Shown here in pieces: positions 34,077 to 42,347 of a DNA stretch of 64,000 nucleotides (positions within the stretch are counted from its first letter, which is position 1; the number at the start of each line of letters is the position of its first letter). The notes under the pieces are model-generated. The model had not been told where the DNA came from, ran no database searches, and saw only the letters and a list, made by a program, of their open reading frames with translations. This stretch comes from Salmonella enterica subsp. enterica serovar Typhimurium str. LT2. Lineage in GTDB: Bacteria > Pseudomonadota > Gammaproteobacteria > Enterobacterales > Enterobacteriaceae. Location of the stretch: the NCBI RefSeq assembly GCF_000006945.2, contig NC_003197.2, positions 2,852,001 through 2,916,000 of the forward strand, written 5' to 3'. The position numbers were made by a program, and so were the translations under genes.

Positions 34077-35360
34077 ATGGAACTCAGAAGAATATCTGTA
34101 AATAATTTGTTCGGAATTTTAAACTATGATATTGATTTAGGGAACTCAGAAACAATTATTATTACCGGACCAAATGGTTACGGAAAAACCATGCTTTTAA
34201 AGATAATTGACAACATTTTAAATAAAAATATAGATTTTTTCTTTGATTTGCGATTTGAAGAAATAAAATTTGAACTTGACACCATATTACTATGTATAGA
34301 GAAACAAAAAAATAAGAATGTTGCAGTTACGGTAGTCGATTATGTAAACGATAAAAAACGACAGGAAGTATTCACTCTAAATAAAAACAAAGAACTTGAC
34401 GTCGATTATTTTGATGAAATATATAATAAACTATTAATCTGTGACAACATAGATTCTGATCCTATACTAAAATCTTACAATCATGAGGAAATATTAAATT
34501 ACTATAAAATTAAAAAAATAAAACTTCATAAAGAAAAGCATCATAAAAGTGATTTCTTGGATAAATCCATTCCTAATGCAGAGTTAACTTTTATCAAAGC
34601 GCAAAGGATAGAGAATATAAAAAATGAAAAATCAGCAATCGAGTCACAAGCAAATTTCCTTCTTGAGTTGATAAAAAGAGCTGCTGAGGAATCAGCACAA
34701 ATAAGCCAAAGACTTGACTCCACATTTCCAGCAAGATTATTTGATAGCATTAACGAAAATATATCTTCAACTTCTATCAATGACAGATTGATAGGCATTC
34801 AGAGAAAAAGAGAACTTTTTATGAAGTTCGGGATAATAAAGTCTGAAGATACTTTTATCCCTAGAAAATTCAGCAATGCAACATTAGGAAAAGAGTACTC
34901 AACCGTTTTAAATCTGTATATTTCAGATGCTTTAGAAAAACTATCACCTTATGAAGAATTATTTGAAAAAATAAATTTATTTGTTAATTTATTGAACGAA
35001 AAAATGCTTGCATTTAAAGAAATCAAGATCAGTAACGAGCATGGATTTTATTTTCAAAGTGATAATGGAGAAAGAATATCATTAAGTAACTTATCTTCAG
35101 GTGAGCAAAACCAAATAGTCATCTATTTTGATCTTATATTCAAAGCTAAACAAAATTCAGTAATTCTTATTGATGAACCAGAAATCTCTTTACATGTTGC
35201 TTGGCAAAAAGAATTTCTTGATTCAATAGCAAGAATACAAAAACTTAATGAGTTCTCTAAAATAATTATTGCTACACACTCGCCTCAAATAGTTAATAAT
35301 AATTGGGATATAACTTACGATTTATTCGAGAATAACAATAAAAACATGGAGGGACAATGA
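34077..35360 (+). CDS. ariA: AAA (ABC-type) ATPase, AriA of a PARIS-like system
   Basis: The 427-residue protein has Walker A in IIITGPNGYGKTMLLKI (about residue 30), an ABC signature-like LSNLSSGEQNQIVIYFD, Walker B in SVILIDEPEISLHVAW and the switch His in IIIATHSPQIV. This OLD-like/AAA_15 architecture followed by a DUF4435 gene is the PARIS arrangement, in which AriA senses phage anti-restriction proteins and holds AriB inactive until triggered. The next gene overlaps it by 4 bp (ATGA). The pair is AT-rich, unlike the helicase before it, and PARIS is known from P4 satellites. Confidence 0.82.
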   Translation: MELRRISVNNLFGILNYDIDLGNSETIIITGPNGYGKTMLLKIIDNILNKNIDFFFDLRFEEIKFELDTILLCIEKQKNKNVAVTVVDYVNDKKRQEVFTLNKNKELDVDYFDEIYNKLLICDNIDSDPILKSYNHEEILNYYKIKKIKLHKEKHHKSDFLDKSIPNAELTFIKAQRIENIKNEKSAIESQANFLLELIKRAAEESAQISQRLDSTFPARLFDSINENISSTSINDRLIGIQRKRELFMKFGIIKSEDTFIPRKFSNATLGKEYSTVLNLYISDALEKLSPYEELFEKINLFVNLLNEKMLAFKEIKISNEHGFYFQSDNGERISLSNLSSGEQNQIVIYFDLIFKAKQNSVILIDEPEISLHVAWQKEFLDSIARIQKLNEFSKIIIATHSPQIVNNNWDITYDLFENNNKNMEGQ

Positions 35361-36223
35361 ACAGCCTCCGTGATATCACCGGTGTTTCAGACTGGATATC
35401 TGGAATGCTTTTGCTTTTTAGATCACCAAAATATAGCAGGAAGATTTTTTTCACTCTAGAAGGAGAAAGTGATATTAGATTTCTTAATACTCATTTTGCA
35501 GATGAGAGAATCCATTATGATTCGCCGTGTAGTGGTAAACCAGAAGTAATAAATGCTGTGCAATTATTGCGCTCTCATGGAAAACAAAACGTATATGGTT
35601 TATGCGATGCTGACTTTGATATTTTAGAAGGTAACAGCTACGAAAACATTCATTTTACGGACTGTCACGATCTCGAAATGATGTTAATAGAAGGTGGTTC
35701 ATTTGACAAATTTATTTCTGAGTTCTTAAAGACAAGTATACTTAGAATACATACTCTTGAAGATATACGAAATAATCTTAAAGAATCTATAATTGACGTG
35801 ACTTACAAAATAGGAATACTAAAATGGCTTAATTTCAAAAATAATTTATTGTTAATGTTTAAAGGAATGAAATACGATAACTTCATAACCTTTGTGGACT
35901 TTAGTGCGAATATAGACATAGATAATTACATTCAGCACATCCTCGACAGAAGTCCTCGAAAACCTCCACACTGTGATTTCAATTTTTTGAAAAAAGAGTA
36001 CCAATTACTTTATAACAAACAAGCAGATTATAAATATGTTTGCAATGGACATGACTTTACGTATATCACCATGATGGCCTTTCACTCAGAATTTTCCCGT
36101 GATAAGAATATAACTCAAGAAAAAGTTGAATCACATTTAAGAATAGCATACTCAGCAACTGCATTTCAAAGAACAAATATTTATAACGAACTTTCGGGCT
36201 TAATAGATAGCCATAATATTTAA
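35357..36223 (+). CDS. ariB: DUF4435 TOPRIM-like effector, AriB of a PARIS-like system
   Basis: The 288-residue protein has a TOPRIM-type core: FFTLEGESDIRFLNTHF with the catalytic Glu, and VYGLCDADFDILEG with the DxD pair. The C-terminal half (RSPRKPPHCDFNFLKKEYQL) is not recognised. In characterised PARIS systems AriB is the toxic nuclease, released by AriA and causing growth arrest through tRNA cleavage. It starts inside the end of ariA and is followed by a hairpin terminator at 36250, so the two genes make a complete operon. Confidence 0.8.
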   Translation: MNSLRDITGVSDWISGMLLLFRSPKYSRKIFFTLEGESDIRFLNTHFADERIHYDSPCSGKPEVINAVQLLRSHGKQNVYGLCDADFDILEGNSYENIHFTDCHDLEMMLIEGGSFDKFISEFLKTSILRIHTLEDIRNNLKESIIDVTYKIGILKWLNFKNNLLLMFKGMKYDNFITFVDFSANIDIDNYIQHILDRSPRKPPHCDFNFLKKEYQLLYNKQADYKYVCNGHDFTYITMMAFHSEFSRDKNITQEKVESHLRIAYSATAFQRTNIYNELSGLIDSHNI

Positions 36224-36249
36224 TAAATTACATTCAAAAAAAAATAGCG

Positions 36250-36287
36250 AAATACACCGTTTCAATACCGAAATGGTGTATTTTTCA
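36250..36287 (+). terminator. terminator of the PARIS-like operon
   Basis: AAATACACC pairs with GGTGTATTT, with a second inner stem TTTC/GAAA, and is followed by TTC. The flanking A and T runs suggest it works in both directions, also for the minus-strand regulator ending at 36377. Confidence 0.75.
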
Positions 36288-36376
36288 GAAAAAAAACCAC
36301 CTTCATTAAAATTAAATATAACCCATTGTTTTATTAAATAAAAACACGAGTGGATGAACAATCAATGCAAATAACC

Positions 36377-36691
36377 TCATATATTACCAGACAATATCAA
36401 TGTACTTCCGGGGTTATTTTTCTTAAAACGGTGATACTGGAGGATCAATTCTGCAAGCTCATCGTCAACAGCATAAAAATACGCTTCCGGTACATCAAGC
36501 GCTGCTGCCAGCTTACAGACGAGTTTGAAATCGGGTGCATGGACTTCCTTTTCATACGAACTGATACGCGCGCTTGCGGATTCTTCATCCAGCCCAGCGA
36601 GTGCACCCAGTTCCGCTTGCGTCAGATCAGCCCTGACTCTTGAAATCTTTAATCTTTTACCAATCACGATTGCAATCCTGCACCTGAACAT
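36377..36691 (-). CDS. XRE-family transcriptional regulator
   Basis: The protein has 104 residues from the ATG at 36691 (MFRCRIAIVIGKRLKISRVR). It has a Cro/CI-type HTH (ADLTQAELGALAGLDEESAS, then ARISSYEKEVHAPDFKLVC) and a C-terminal segment AAALDVPEAYFYAVDDELAE. This is a known type of small stand-alone repressor in enterobacterial islands. A degenerate relative is found at 60045-60185. It is convergent to the PARIS-like genes and lies 136 bp from the divergent Nlp-like regulator. Confidence 0.82.
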   Translation of the reverse strand: MFRCRIAIVIGKRLKISRVRADLTQAELGALAGLDEESASARISSYEKEVHAPDFKLVCKLAAALDVPEAYFYAVDDELAELILQYHRFKKNNPGSTLILSGNI

Positions 36692-36827
36692 GCAGGAATT
36701 ATCCCTCTCTGGGCAGCAACCATCTTCAGGCATTCCCTTACCTATTCATGTATTACTTGAATTTTGATTACATTTAGAGCAATATTCAAGAATTGCGTGA
36801 TTTATCACGGTTAAAAAGAGAAAACCG

Positions 36828-37112
36828 ATGAAAAAGTCAACAACCAAAGACTGGCACCCCGCCGACATCGTTGCCGCCTTACACAAGCGCGGTACCAGTC
36901 TGGCGAAGCTGTCGCGGGAAGCGGGACTGGCCTCGTCAACATTGTCGAATACCCTGACGCGCCCGTGGCCGAAAGGCGAGTGGCTGATTGCCATCGCGCT
37001 CGACATGCATCCATCAGAAATCTGGCCCGGCCGTTACCTCAATTCCAGTAACAAACGTGAACCCCGAAAACCGCTTCACCCGATGACAACAACCGACAAC
37101 TCCGGGACATAA
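36828..37112 (+). CDS. Nlp/Ner-like DNA-binding protein
   Basis: The 94-residue protein has an HTH of the SfsB/Nlp/Mu-Ner type: DWHPADIVAALHKRGTSLAK, then LSREAGLASSTLSNTLTRPW and EWLIAIALDMHPSEIWPGRY. It is a likely transcriptional regulator. It lies just upstream of and on the same strand as the glucitol-type PTS operon, so it may control that operon; this is an inference from position. Confidence 0.85.
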   Translation: MKKSTTKDWHPADIVAALHKRGTSLAKLSREAGLASSTLSNTLTRPWPKGEWLIAIALDMHPSEIWPGRYLNSSNKREPRKPLHPMTTTDNSGT

Positions 37113-37172
37113 CGACCCGCGCTGTGAGTGGCAGGACGCATTAACCAACGACACCTGACAGGAGAGTTGTTT

Positions 37173-37247
37173 ATGCACACCGAACCACAACCATGCACCA
37201 TCGCACCACTCGCAGGAGGCCGCCATGTTTCTGGTCTCCCTGGCTGA
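37173..37247 (+). CDS. possible 24-residue leader peptide of PTS operon
   Basis: An ATG with a good CAGGAGAG ribosome site starts a 24-codon frame (MHTEPQPCTIAPLAGGRHVS, then GLPG) that overlaps the start of the EIIC gene at 37225. It may couple translation or sense a nutrient. The evidence is only the ribosome site and the overlap. Confidence 0.35.
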   Translation: MHTEPQPCTIAPLAGGRHVSGLPG

Positions 37248-37746
37248 AGGCTTTATCCACCTGTTCCAGGCCGCAGGCAAAATCTTTCTCGACATGATGA
37301 CCGGGCTTATCCCGATGCTCATCTGCCTGCTGCTGGCCATCAATTTCCTGATGAAGCTGGTCGGTACCGTCAGAATGGAGAAGGTCGCTGCCCTGCTCGG
37401 CCGCTCGCGCATTCTCACCTACGGCGTGTTGCCGGTGCTCGGCTGGTTCTTTATGAGCAGCCCCGGCGCGCTGACGCTCGGTAAGCTCTTACCTGAGAAG
37501 AGTAAACCCGGCTATGAAGATGCGCTCGGCACCACCGCCCATCCCCTCACCAGCCTGTTTCCCCACGTAGTGCCATCAGAGCTGTTTGTCTGGCTCGGCG
37601 TGGCTGCGGGGGTTAAGGCACTCGGTCTGCCCGTTACTTCACTGGCGCTGCGCTATATCGCCGCCGCCATGCTAATTGGCCTGATACGCGGGATTATCAC
37701 CGAGTACCTGTTCCTGCGGCTCAGCAGGCGGGGGAATGCGCCATGA
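37225..37746 (+). CDS. PTS glucitol/sorbitol-type EIIC component
   Basis: The 173-residue membrane protein resembles SrlA (EIIC-Gut): FLVSLAEGFIHLFQAAGKIF, then GLIPMLICLLLAINFLMKLV and the conserved VLGWFFMSSPGALTLGKLLP with YEDALGTTAHPLTSLFPHV. It forms part of the transport channel for a hexitol or related polyol. It has an AGGAGG ribosome site and overlaps the EIIA gene by 4 bp. The real substrate is not known; the operon lacks a polyol-phosphate dehydrogenase of SrlD type but has an oxidoreductase. Confidence 0.88.
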   Translation: MFLVSLAEGFIHLFQAAGKIFLDMMTGLIPMLICLLLAINFLMKLVGTVRMEKVAALLGRSRILTYGVLPVLGWFFMSSPGALTLGKLLPEKSKPGYEDALGTTAHPLTSLFPHVVPSELFVWLGVAAGVKALGLPVTSLALRYIAAAMLIGLIRGIITEYLFLRLSRRGNAP

Positions 37747-38117
37747 TGATTTACTGCGCACGTATTACTGCCATCGGGCTGTTTGTCGCCGACGGCCTCA
37801 CCGACAAGATGCTCATCACCTTCGACAGCAACGGGCCGAAGGACTGTCTCGATTACTCGCTGTCGCTGGAGCCGTCGTTCCGGGAAGAGAGCCTGATGAT
37901 ACTCCCCGGCGACCGCCTGCTGCTGGCAGGGCATGATTATCTGGTGACTGCCGTCGGCAAGGGGGTACAGCAGGCGCTGTTTGAACTCGGTCATCTGACG
38001 CTGGTGTTTGACGGTGACCTGAAGCCCTGCCACACCGGGGCGATTCATCTCTCCGGCCCGGTGCCGAAACTCCATGACCTGCACGGCAATCTGGTGATTG
38101 AGGAGGGACGGCCATGA
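37743..38117 (+). CDS. PTS glucitol/sorbitol-type EIIA component
   Basis: The 124-residue protein matches SrlB-like EIIA-Gut: YCARITAIGLFVADGLTDKM, PGDRLLLAGHDYLVTAVGKG, then FELGHLTLVFDGDLKP. It passes phosphate from HPr to the EIIB domain on a His; two candidate His residues are in the segments shown. Start and end overlap the neighbours by 4 bp each, so translation is coupled through the operon. Confidence 0.88.
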   Translation: MMIYCARITAIGLFVADGLTDKMLITFDSNGPKDCLDYSLSLEPSFREESLMILPGDRLLLAGHDYLVTAVGKGVQQALFELGHLTLVFDGDLKPCHTGAIHLSGPVPKLHDLHGNLVIEEGRP

Positions 38118-39094
38118 ACACGGTACTTATTCCTCCCGGTCCCGGCGGCTACGGTAAAGGGCTTTGGCTGCCCGTTGCCAGCGGCAAAAAGGTGCTGTCA
38201 CTGACCGGGCGCGAGATTCATCCGGTGGCGATAGAAATCGGTGCGCTCACTGAATCGGAAGTGGTGAACGGCTTCTCCGATATCCCGCCTGATAACGACA
38301 TCCTGTGCGTGGTGATTAACTGCGCCGGGTCCCTGCGCTGCGGCCTGTATCCGCAGAAGGGCATCCCGACCATCAATGTGCTGCCCACCTGGCGCGCGGG
38401 GCCGCTGGCGCAGTTTATTAGCGAGGATAACTACGTCTCCGGCGTGACGATAGAGCAACTGGTTCTGGTGGATACGGCCGAAGCGCCGGACGGTGAACCG
38501 GAGCCAGTGTCTGTCACGGCACCACGGATTATCACCACTCCGCCGCCTGCACGTGGCGCGGAAAAACTGGTTCGCATGGTCGAGCGTACCGGCACCGCCG
38601 TCGGACACGTTATCGCCCTGCTGTTTGCCGCCAGCCGTGAGGCGGTGGACGTGTCGCTGCGCAACGTTATCCCGTTTATGGCCTTTGTCTCACTGCTGAT
38701 TGCCCTGGTGCAGGAAACCGCACTCGGCAGCCTGATTGCCCACGCCCTGACGCCGCTGGCGAACTCGCTGTGGGGACTGGTGCTGCTGTCGCTCATCTGC
38801 GGCATTCCGTTTCTCTCCCCGGTGCTCGGGCCGGGGGCAGCCATCTCGCAGGTCATCGGCGTGATGATTGGCACCCAGATTGGCGCGGGCGCGATATCCC
38901 CGGCCTTCGCCCTGCCCGCGCTGTTCGCCATCAACGTGCAGGTCGGCTGCGACTTCGTGCCGGTAGGTCTTTCGATGCAGGAGGCGAAGCCGGAGACCAT
39001 CGCGAAGGGCGTCCCTGCCTTTCTGCTCTCACGTCAGTTAACGGGGCCGCTGGCGGTCATCATCGGCTGGCTGTTTTCCCTGGGCTTATTCTGA
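38114..39094 (+). CDS. PTS glucitol/sorbitol-type EIIBC component
   Basis: The 326-residue protein matches SrlE. It has an N-terminal EIIB domain (VLIPPGPGGYGKGLWLPVAS, VVINCAGSLRCGLYPQKGIP with the Cys of the family), a linker with PPPARGAEKLVRMVERTGTA, and a C-terminal membrane part (LRNVIPFMAFVSLLIALVQE, GCDFVPVGLSMQEAKPETIA). The usual order in the srl operon is A-E-B; here it is A-B-E. It ends 10 bp before the oxidoreductase gene. Confidence 0.88.
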   Translation: MNTVLIPPGPGGYGKGLWLPVASGKKVLSLTGREIHPVAIEIGALTESEVVNGFSDIPPDNDILCVVINCAGSLRCGLYPQKGIPTINVLPTWRAGPLAQFISEDNYVSGVTIEQLVLVDTAEAPDGEPEPVSVTAPRIITTPPPARGAEKLVRMVERTGTAVGHVIALLFAASREAVDVSLRNVIPFMAFVSLLIALVQETALGSLIAHALTPLANSLWGLVLLSLICGIPFLSPVLGPGAAISQVIGVMIGTQIGAGAISPAFALPALFAINVQVGCDFVPVGLSMQEAKPETIAKGVPAFLLSRQLTGPLAVIIGWLFSLGLF

Positions 39095-39104
39095 GGACAT
39101 CATC

Positions 39105-40118
39105 ATGAACAAAATCAGAGCCGCCGTGGTGGGTGCAGGTATCTACGGCAAACACCATATGAACGCGTACCGCCATAACCCGGACACCGTGCTGGTTGCC
39201 ATCTGCGACACCGATACAGAACGTTGTGACGACCTTGCCATGGCGTACGGGATCCAGGGCTACACACGACTGGATCGGTTACTACAGCAGGAGGCTATTG
39301 ATATCGTCTCGGTGGCGACACCGGATCCGTACCATACCGAATCCATCCTCACCGCCCTGCGCCACGGTCAGCATGTACTGGCGGAAAAACCGCTCGCCAC
39401 CTCAGTACGCGAGTGTGAGCTTATCGTGGAGATGGCGCAGCAGCGGGACCTGCTGGTCGGCGTCGATTTCCACAAACGCTGGGACCCGGCAGTAATGCGC
39501 ATTAAAGCCGAACTGGAAAATCCGGAGACCGGATGCATCCTGCGCGGCCATATCAGCATGGACGACGTGATAACGGTCCCGACGCAGTGGCTGAACTGGG
39601 CGGGCGCAAGCTCCCCGGTGTGGTTTCTCGGTTCCCACTGCTTTGACCTGGTGCGCCACCTCTCCGGGCAGGAGGTGGTATCGGTGTACGCCGTCGGACA
39701 GAAGCGGCTGATGGTCGAATGCGGCCTCGACACCTTCGACAGCGTGCAGAGCCTGCTGACAATGGCCGACGGCAGTTCGTGGGGGGTGGAAAACTCATGG
39801 GTGCTGCCGGAGGGCTTTCCGAAGGACAACGACGGGCGCATCGACATTCTCTGCGAGGCAACCTATATCCGCAGTACTTCCCAACATCGCGGGCTGGAAA
39901 TCACCACGCCGGCCTTGACGCTCACGCCCAACAGCTATTTCATCAACTACCGCAACGGCGTTGCCAGCGGCTTTGGTATCGACCCGATCAATGATTTTGT
40001 GCGGGCGGTCAGACATAAAGCCCCCTACCCGGTCACCGCCGAAGACGGGCTGGCGGTGAGCAGGATCTGCGAGGCGGTACACCGCAGCCTTGAGAGCGGG
40101 AAACCTGAAGATGTTTAA
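39105..40118 (+). CDS. Gfo/Idh/MocA-family NAD(P)-dependent oxidoreductase
   Basis: The 337-residue protein has a Rossmann motif VVGAGIYGKHH, then DIVSVATPDPYHTESILTAL and VLAEKPLATSVRECELIVEM (the AEKP motif of the family), and a C-terminal alpha/beta substrate domain (VDFHKRWDPAVMRIKAELEN; WFLGSHCFDLVRHLSGQEVV). It should oxidise or epimerise the sugar phosphate imported by the PTS encoded upstream. It is the last gene of the operon and no clear terminator follows. Confidence 0.88.
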   Translation: MNKIRAAVVGAGIYGKHHMNAYRHNPDTVLVAICDTDTERCDDLAMAYGIQGYTRLDRLLQQEAIDIVSVATPDPYHTESILTALRHGQHVLAEKPLATSVRECELIVEMAQQRDLLVGVDFHKRWDPAVMRIKAELENPETGCILRGHISMDDVITVPTQWLNWAGASSPVWFLGSHCFDLVRHLSGQEVVSVYAVGQKRLMVECGLDTFDSVQSLLTMADGSSWGVENSWVLPEGFPKDNDGRIDILCEATYIRSTSQHRGLEITTPALTLTPNSYFINYRNGVASGFGIDPINDFVRAVRHKAPYPVTAEDGLAVSRICEAVHRSLESGKPEDV

Positions 40119-40463
40119 ACAAACGGCGCAGGGTAGCTCCCTGTGCCAGTTCCATATGATTTTGCTAATTCTACTTACTGGTCTATTCACTCGTCAGGCT
40201 TTGGCCCGCAGATATATTAATGTTTTCCATCCTGCCGCAACAAAACCCCACACACGATTGTACGTTTTTTAGTCATTAAGGTGAATAGCGGTATTTTATG
40301 GCTATGACCTTTTTCACCTTCCTGCCAATAGTATCATGCTAAACCTCTCATTTATGTTTATTGCGCCAATAATAGTCAACAAGTATTTCAAAAAAGTCCC
40401 AAGCAAATTATAATGCTGGAGTTTCATAATGTCCCTTTAAAAACCATTTTAAGAAGAGCTATT
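40119..40463. other. intergenic region before the DUF3883 gene
   Basis: About 345 bp, AT-rich on the right half. A short frame at 40090-40272 extends from the oxidoreductase end but is not convincing. TATAAT-like CATAAT at 40425 lies near the next gene's start. Confidence 0.4.
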
Positions 40464-41615
40464 ATGTCCCTCCCTACAAATTTTAATGATATTCTTCGTT
40501 TTTTTGAAAAAGATTACGATACAGCCAAAGAAGATAATGCTTTAAGTGCACGCGGCCAATTTCTGCAACTTTACCCCCTTAATCACCTAAAAAAAATGAC
40601 GCTTGATGACTATGTCATCGGCAAAGGTACAGCTTCATTTTGTGCTTGTGTTGAAGTAAAAACCAGAACATGGGCAAATATGCAAGGTGCGACGGCGCTC
40701 AAATTTGGTATTTATTATGGAAAATCAAAATCAGATCCAACCGTCCGCTATCGTTTTACTCAGAAATTTGGCGATGATGATAGTACTAATAAAGAAGTTT
40801 TCGCTAATGTTAAAGACGCTTTACTAGACCTAATACAGTCAGGGAAAGAATTAGATTTTAGAGCGATTGACGAGAACCCCCTATCCCAAATGTTTAAGGC
40901 TAAAATATTGAGCCTTTACTTTCCAGAACACTTTATAAACATTTGCAGCAAAGATCATCTTAAAGAAATTGCTATGGAAATGGGTATAAAAGAGCAACAG
41001 TTTATTAGTAAATATCAACATTTGTTATTCAAGAAAAAACTAGAGCATAAAATCACCCGAAACTGGAGCAATCCAAAATATATGTCCTTCCTTTATGCCC
41101 AGTTCATACGTAAGGATCTTAGCAGCGCTCCTGCTGTGATAGTTAAAAAACCACAAAAAAGAAACCATCCCGAAGTCAATTTCGAAGAAATAACGGACAA
41201 TCGTGATTTAATAGGCAAAAAAAGCGAAGAATATGCATTAAACTGGGAAAAAAACCGCCTAATCGGTCTCGGCTATTCAAAACTAGCTGAGGAAATAGAT
41301 GATCGCCGTAATCGTCCAACTTATGGTTACGACTTTCTTTCTTTTAATGCCCCAGGTGATGAGCGATACATCGAAGTTAAATCAATTGGCCGGGATGGAA
41401 AAGAGGGAGCATTCCGTTTTTTCCTCTCAGGAAATGAACTCACCGTTTCTAATTTAAGTAACCACAGTAAAAACTATTATTTTTATCTTGTACAGTATGG
41501 GAAAGATGGAGAGCCATGCAATCTATATGTAAAACATGCTCAAGATCTTTACACTAATAGTGAAATGTCCCCTTGTGCTTACGTTGTTAGGTTCGATCTG
41601 GAAGAACCTGCTTAA
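40464..41615 (+). CDS. putative restriction-type protein with C-terminal DUF3883 (PD-(D/E)XK) domain
   Basis: The protein has 383 residues from the ATG at 40464, which has an AAGAAGAG ribosome site; a start at 40413 is also possible. The C-terminal 130 residues look like DUF3883: KKSEEYALNWEKNRLIGLGY, GYDFLSFNAPGDERYIEVKS, where D and ExK would be the nuclease residues. The N-terminal half (GTASFCACVEVKTRTWANMQ, LKFGIYYGKSKSDPTVRYRF) resembles McrB-type modified-DNA reader regions, with less certainty. The likely role is modification-dependent restriction, as an orphan gene with AT-rich codon use between two sugar operons. Confidence 0.65.
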   Translation: MSLPTNFNDILRFFEKDYDTAKEDNALSARGQFLQLYPLNHLKKMTLDDYVIGKGTASFCACVEVKTRTWANMQGATALKFGIYYGKSKSDPTVRYRFTQKFGDDDSTNKEVFANVKDALLDLIQSGKELDFRAIDENPLSQMFKAKILSLYFPEHFINICSKDHLKEIAMEMGIKEQQFISKYQHLLFKKKLEHKITRNWSNPKYMSFLYAQFIRKDLSSAPAVIVKKPQKRNHPEVNFEEITDNRDLIGKKSEEYALNWEKNRLIGLGYSKLAEEIDDRRNRPTYGYDFLSFNAPGDERYIEVKSIGRDGKEGAFRFFLSGNELTVSNLSNHSKNYYFYLVQYGKDGEPCNLYVKHAQDLYTNSEMSPCAYVVRFDLEEPA

Positions 41616-41660
41616 TAGTTTCGACAACCTCCGGCTCATAACTTTAAAAGTGTGAAATCA

Positions 41661-41682
41661 GGCGCAGAGTTCCCCCTGCGCC
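41661..41682. terminator. stem-loop between DUF3883 gene and hexulose-phosphate operon
   Basis: GGCGCAG and CTGCGCC form a 7-bp stem with a pyrimidine-rich loop. On the minus strand it ends in TGATTT, a weak terminator for the operon that ends at 41689. Confidence 0.55.
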
Positions 41683-41688
41683 TTCACC

Positions 41689-42324
41689 TCAGTGATGCTG
41701 TAACAACACCTGTGAAATCTTCCTCGCTTCACCTGCCGGATCCGCCGCATGCGTGATCGCTGATCCCACAATCACTACATCCGGGCCTAACAGTGCGTAG
41801 TCCTTCACAGTCTGGCTACTGATACCGCCTGCCACGGCAATCCGGGCTTTCCGGCGCACCTTCAACATCGTTATCAAATCATCAATCGGTTTGCGCCCTG
41901 CTGCCTGCTGGTCGGTGCCTGTGTGTACCGCCAGCATATCTGCCCCCGCCTCCTCCAGCAGGCGGACTCGTGCGGGGAGATCGTCGACGCAGATCATATC
42001 CACCACCACCTGCTTTCCGGCCTCTTTTGCCGCGCGGATGCACGACTGGATCGTCAGCACGTCGGTCACACCTAACACCGTGACATAGTCTGCCCCGGCG
42101 TCGAAAAGCAGCTGCGATTCAAAATGGCCGCCATCCATAATTTTCGCATCCGCCAGTACTTCCTTATGCGGGTATTTTTCTTTAATGGCTTTAATCGCGT
42201 TCACGCCTTCCCGAATAAGAAAGGGTGTTCCCACTTCAATAATATCAACGTCATCAACCACCTTATCCATAAATACCATCGCTTCAGGCAGGGTTAACTC
42301 GTCCAGGGCAAGCTGTAATTTCAT
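41689..42324 (-). CDS. 3-hexulose-6-phosphate synthase-like protein
   Basis: The 211-residue TIM-barrel protein is of the OMP-decarboxylase superfamily: LQLALDELTLPEAM, VDIIEVGTPFLIREGVNAIK, the metal motif VLADAKIMDGGHFES, and ADYVTVLGVTDVLTIQSCIR. The DAKIMDGG and TVLGV forms fit hexulose-phosphate synthase better than keto-gulonate-phosphate decarboxylase (UlaD). It would join formaldehyde with ribulose 5-phosphate, or split hexulose 6-phosphate. It is 23 bp downstream of a phosphohexuloisomerase gene, the classic partner. Confidence 0.85.
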   Translation of the reverse strand: MKLQLALDELTLPEAMVFMDKVVDDVDIIEVGTPFLIREGVNAIKAIKEKYPHKEVLADAKIMDGGHFESQLLFDAGADYVTVLGVTDVLTIQSCIRAAKEAGKQVVVDMICVDDLPARVRLLEEAGADMLAVHTGTDQQAAGRKPIDDLITMLKVRRKARIAVAGGISSQTVKDYALLGPDVVIVGSAITHAADPAGEARKISQVLLQHH

Positions 42325-42347
42325 GTTGGTTTCCTTGTGTCGAATGA

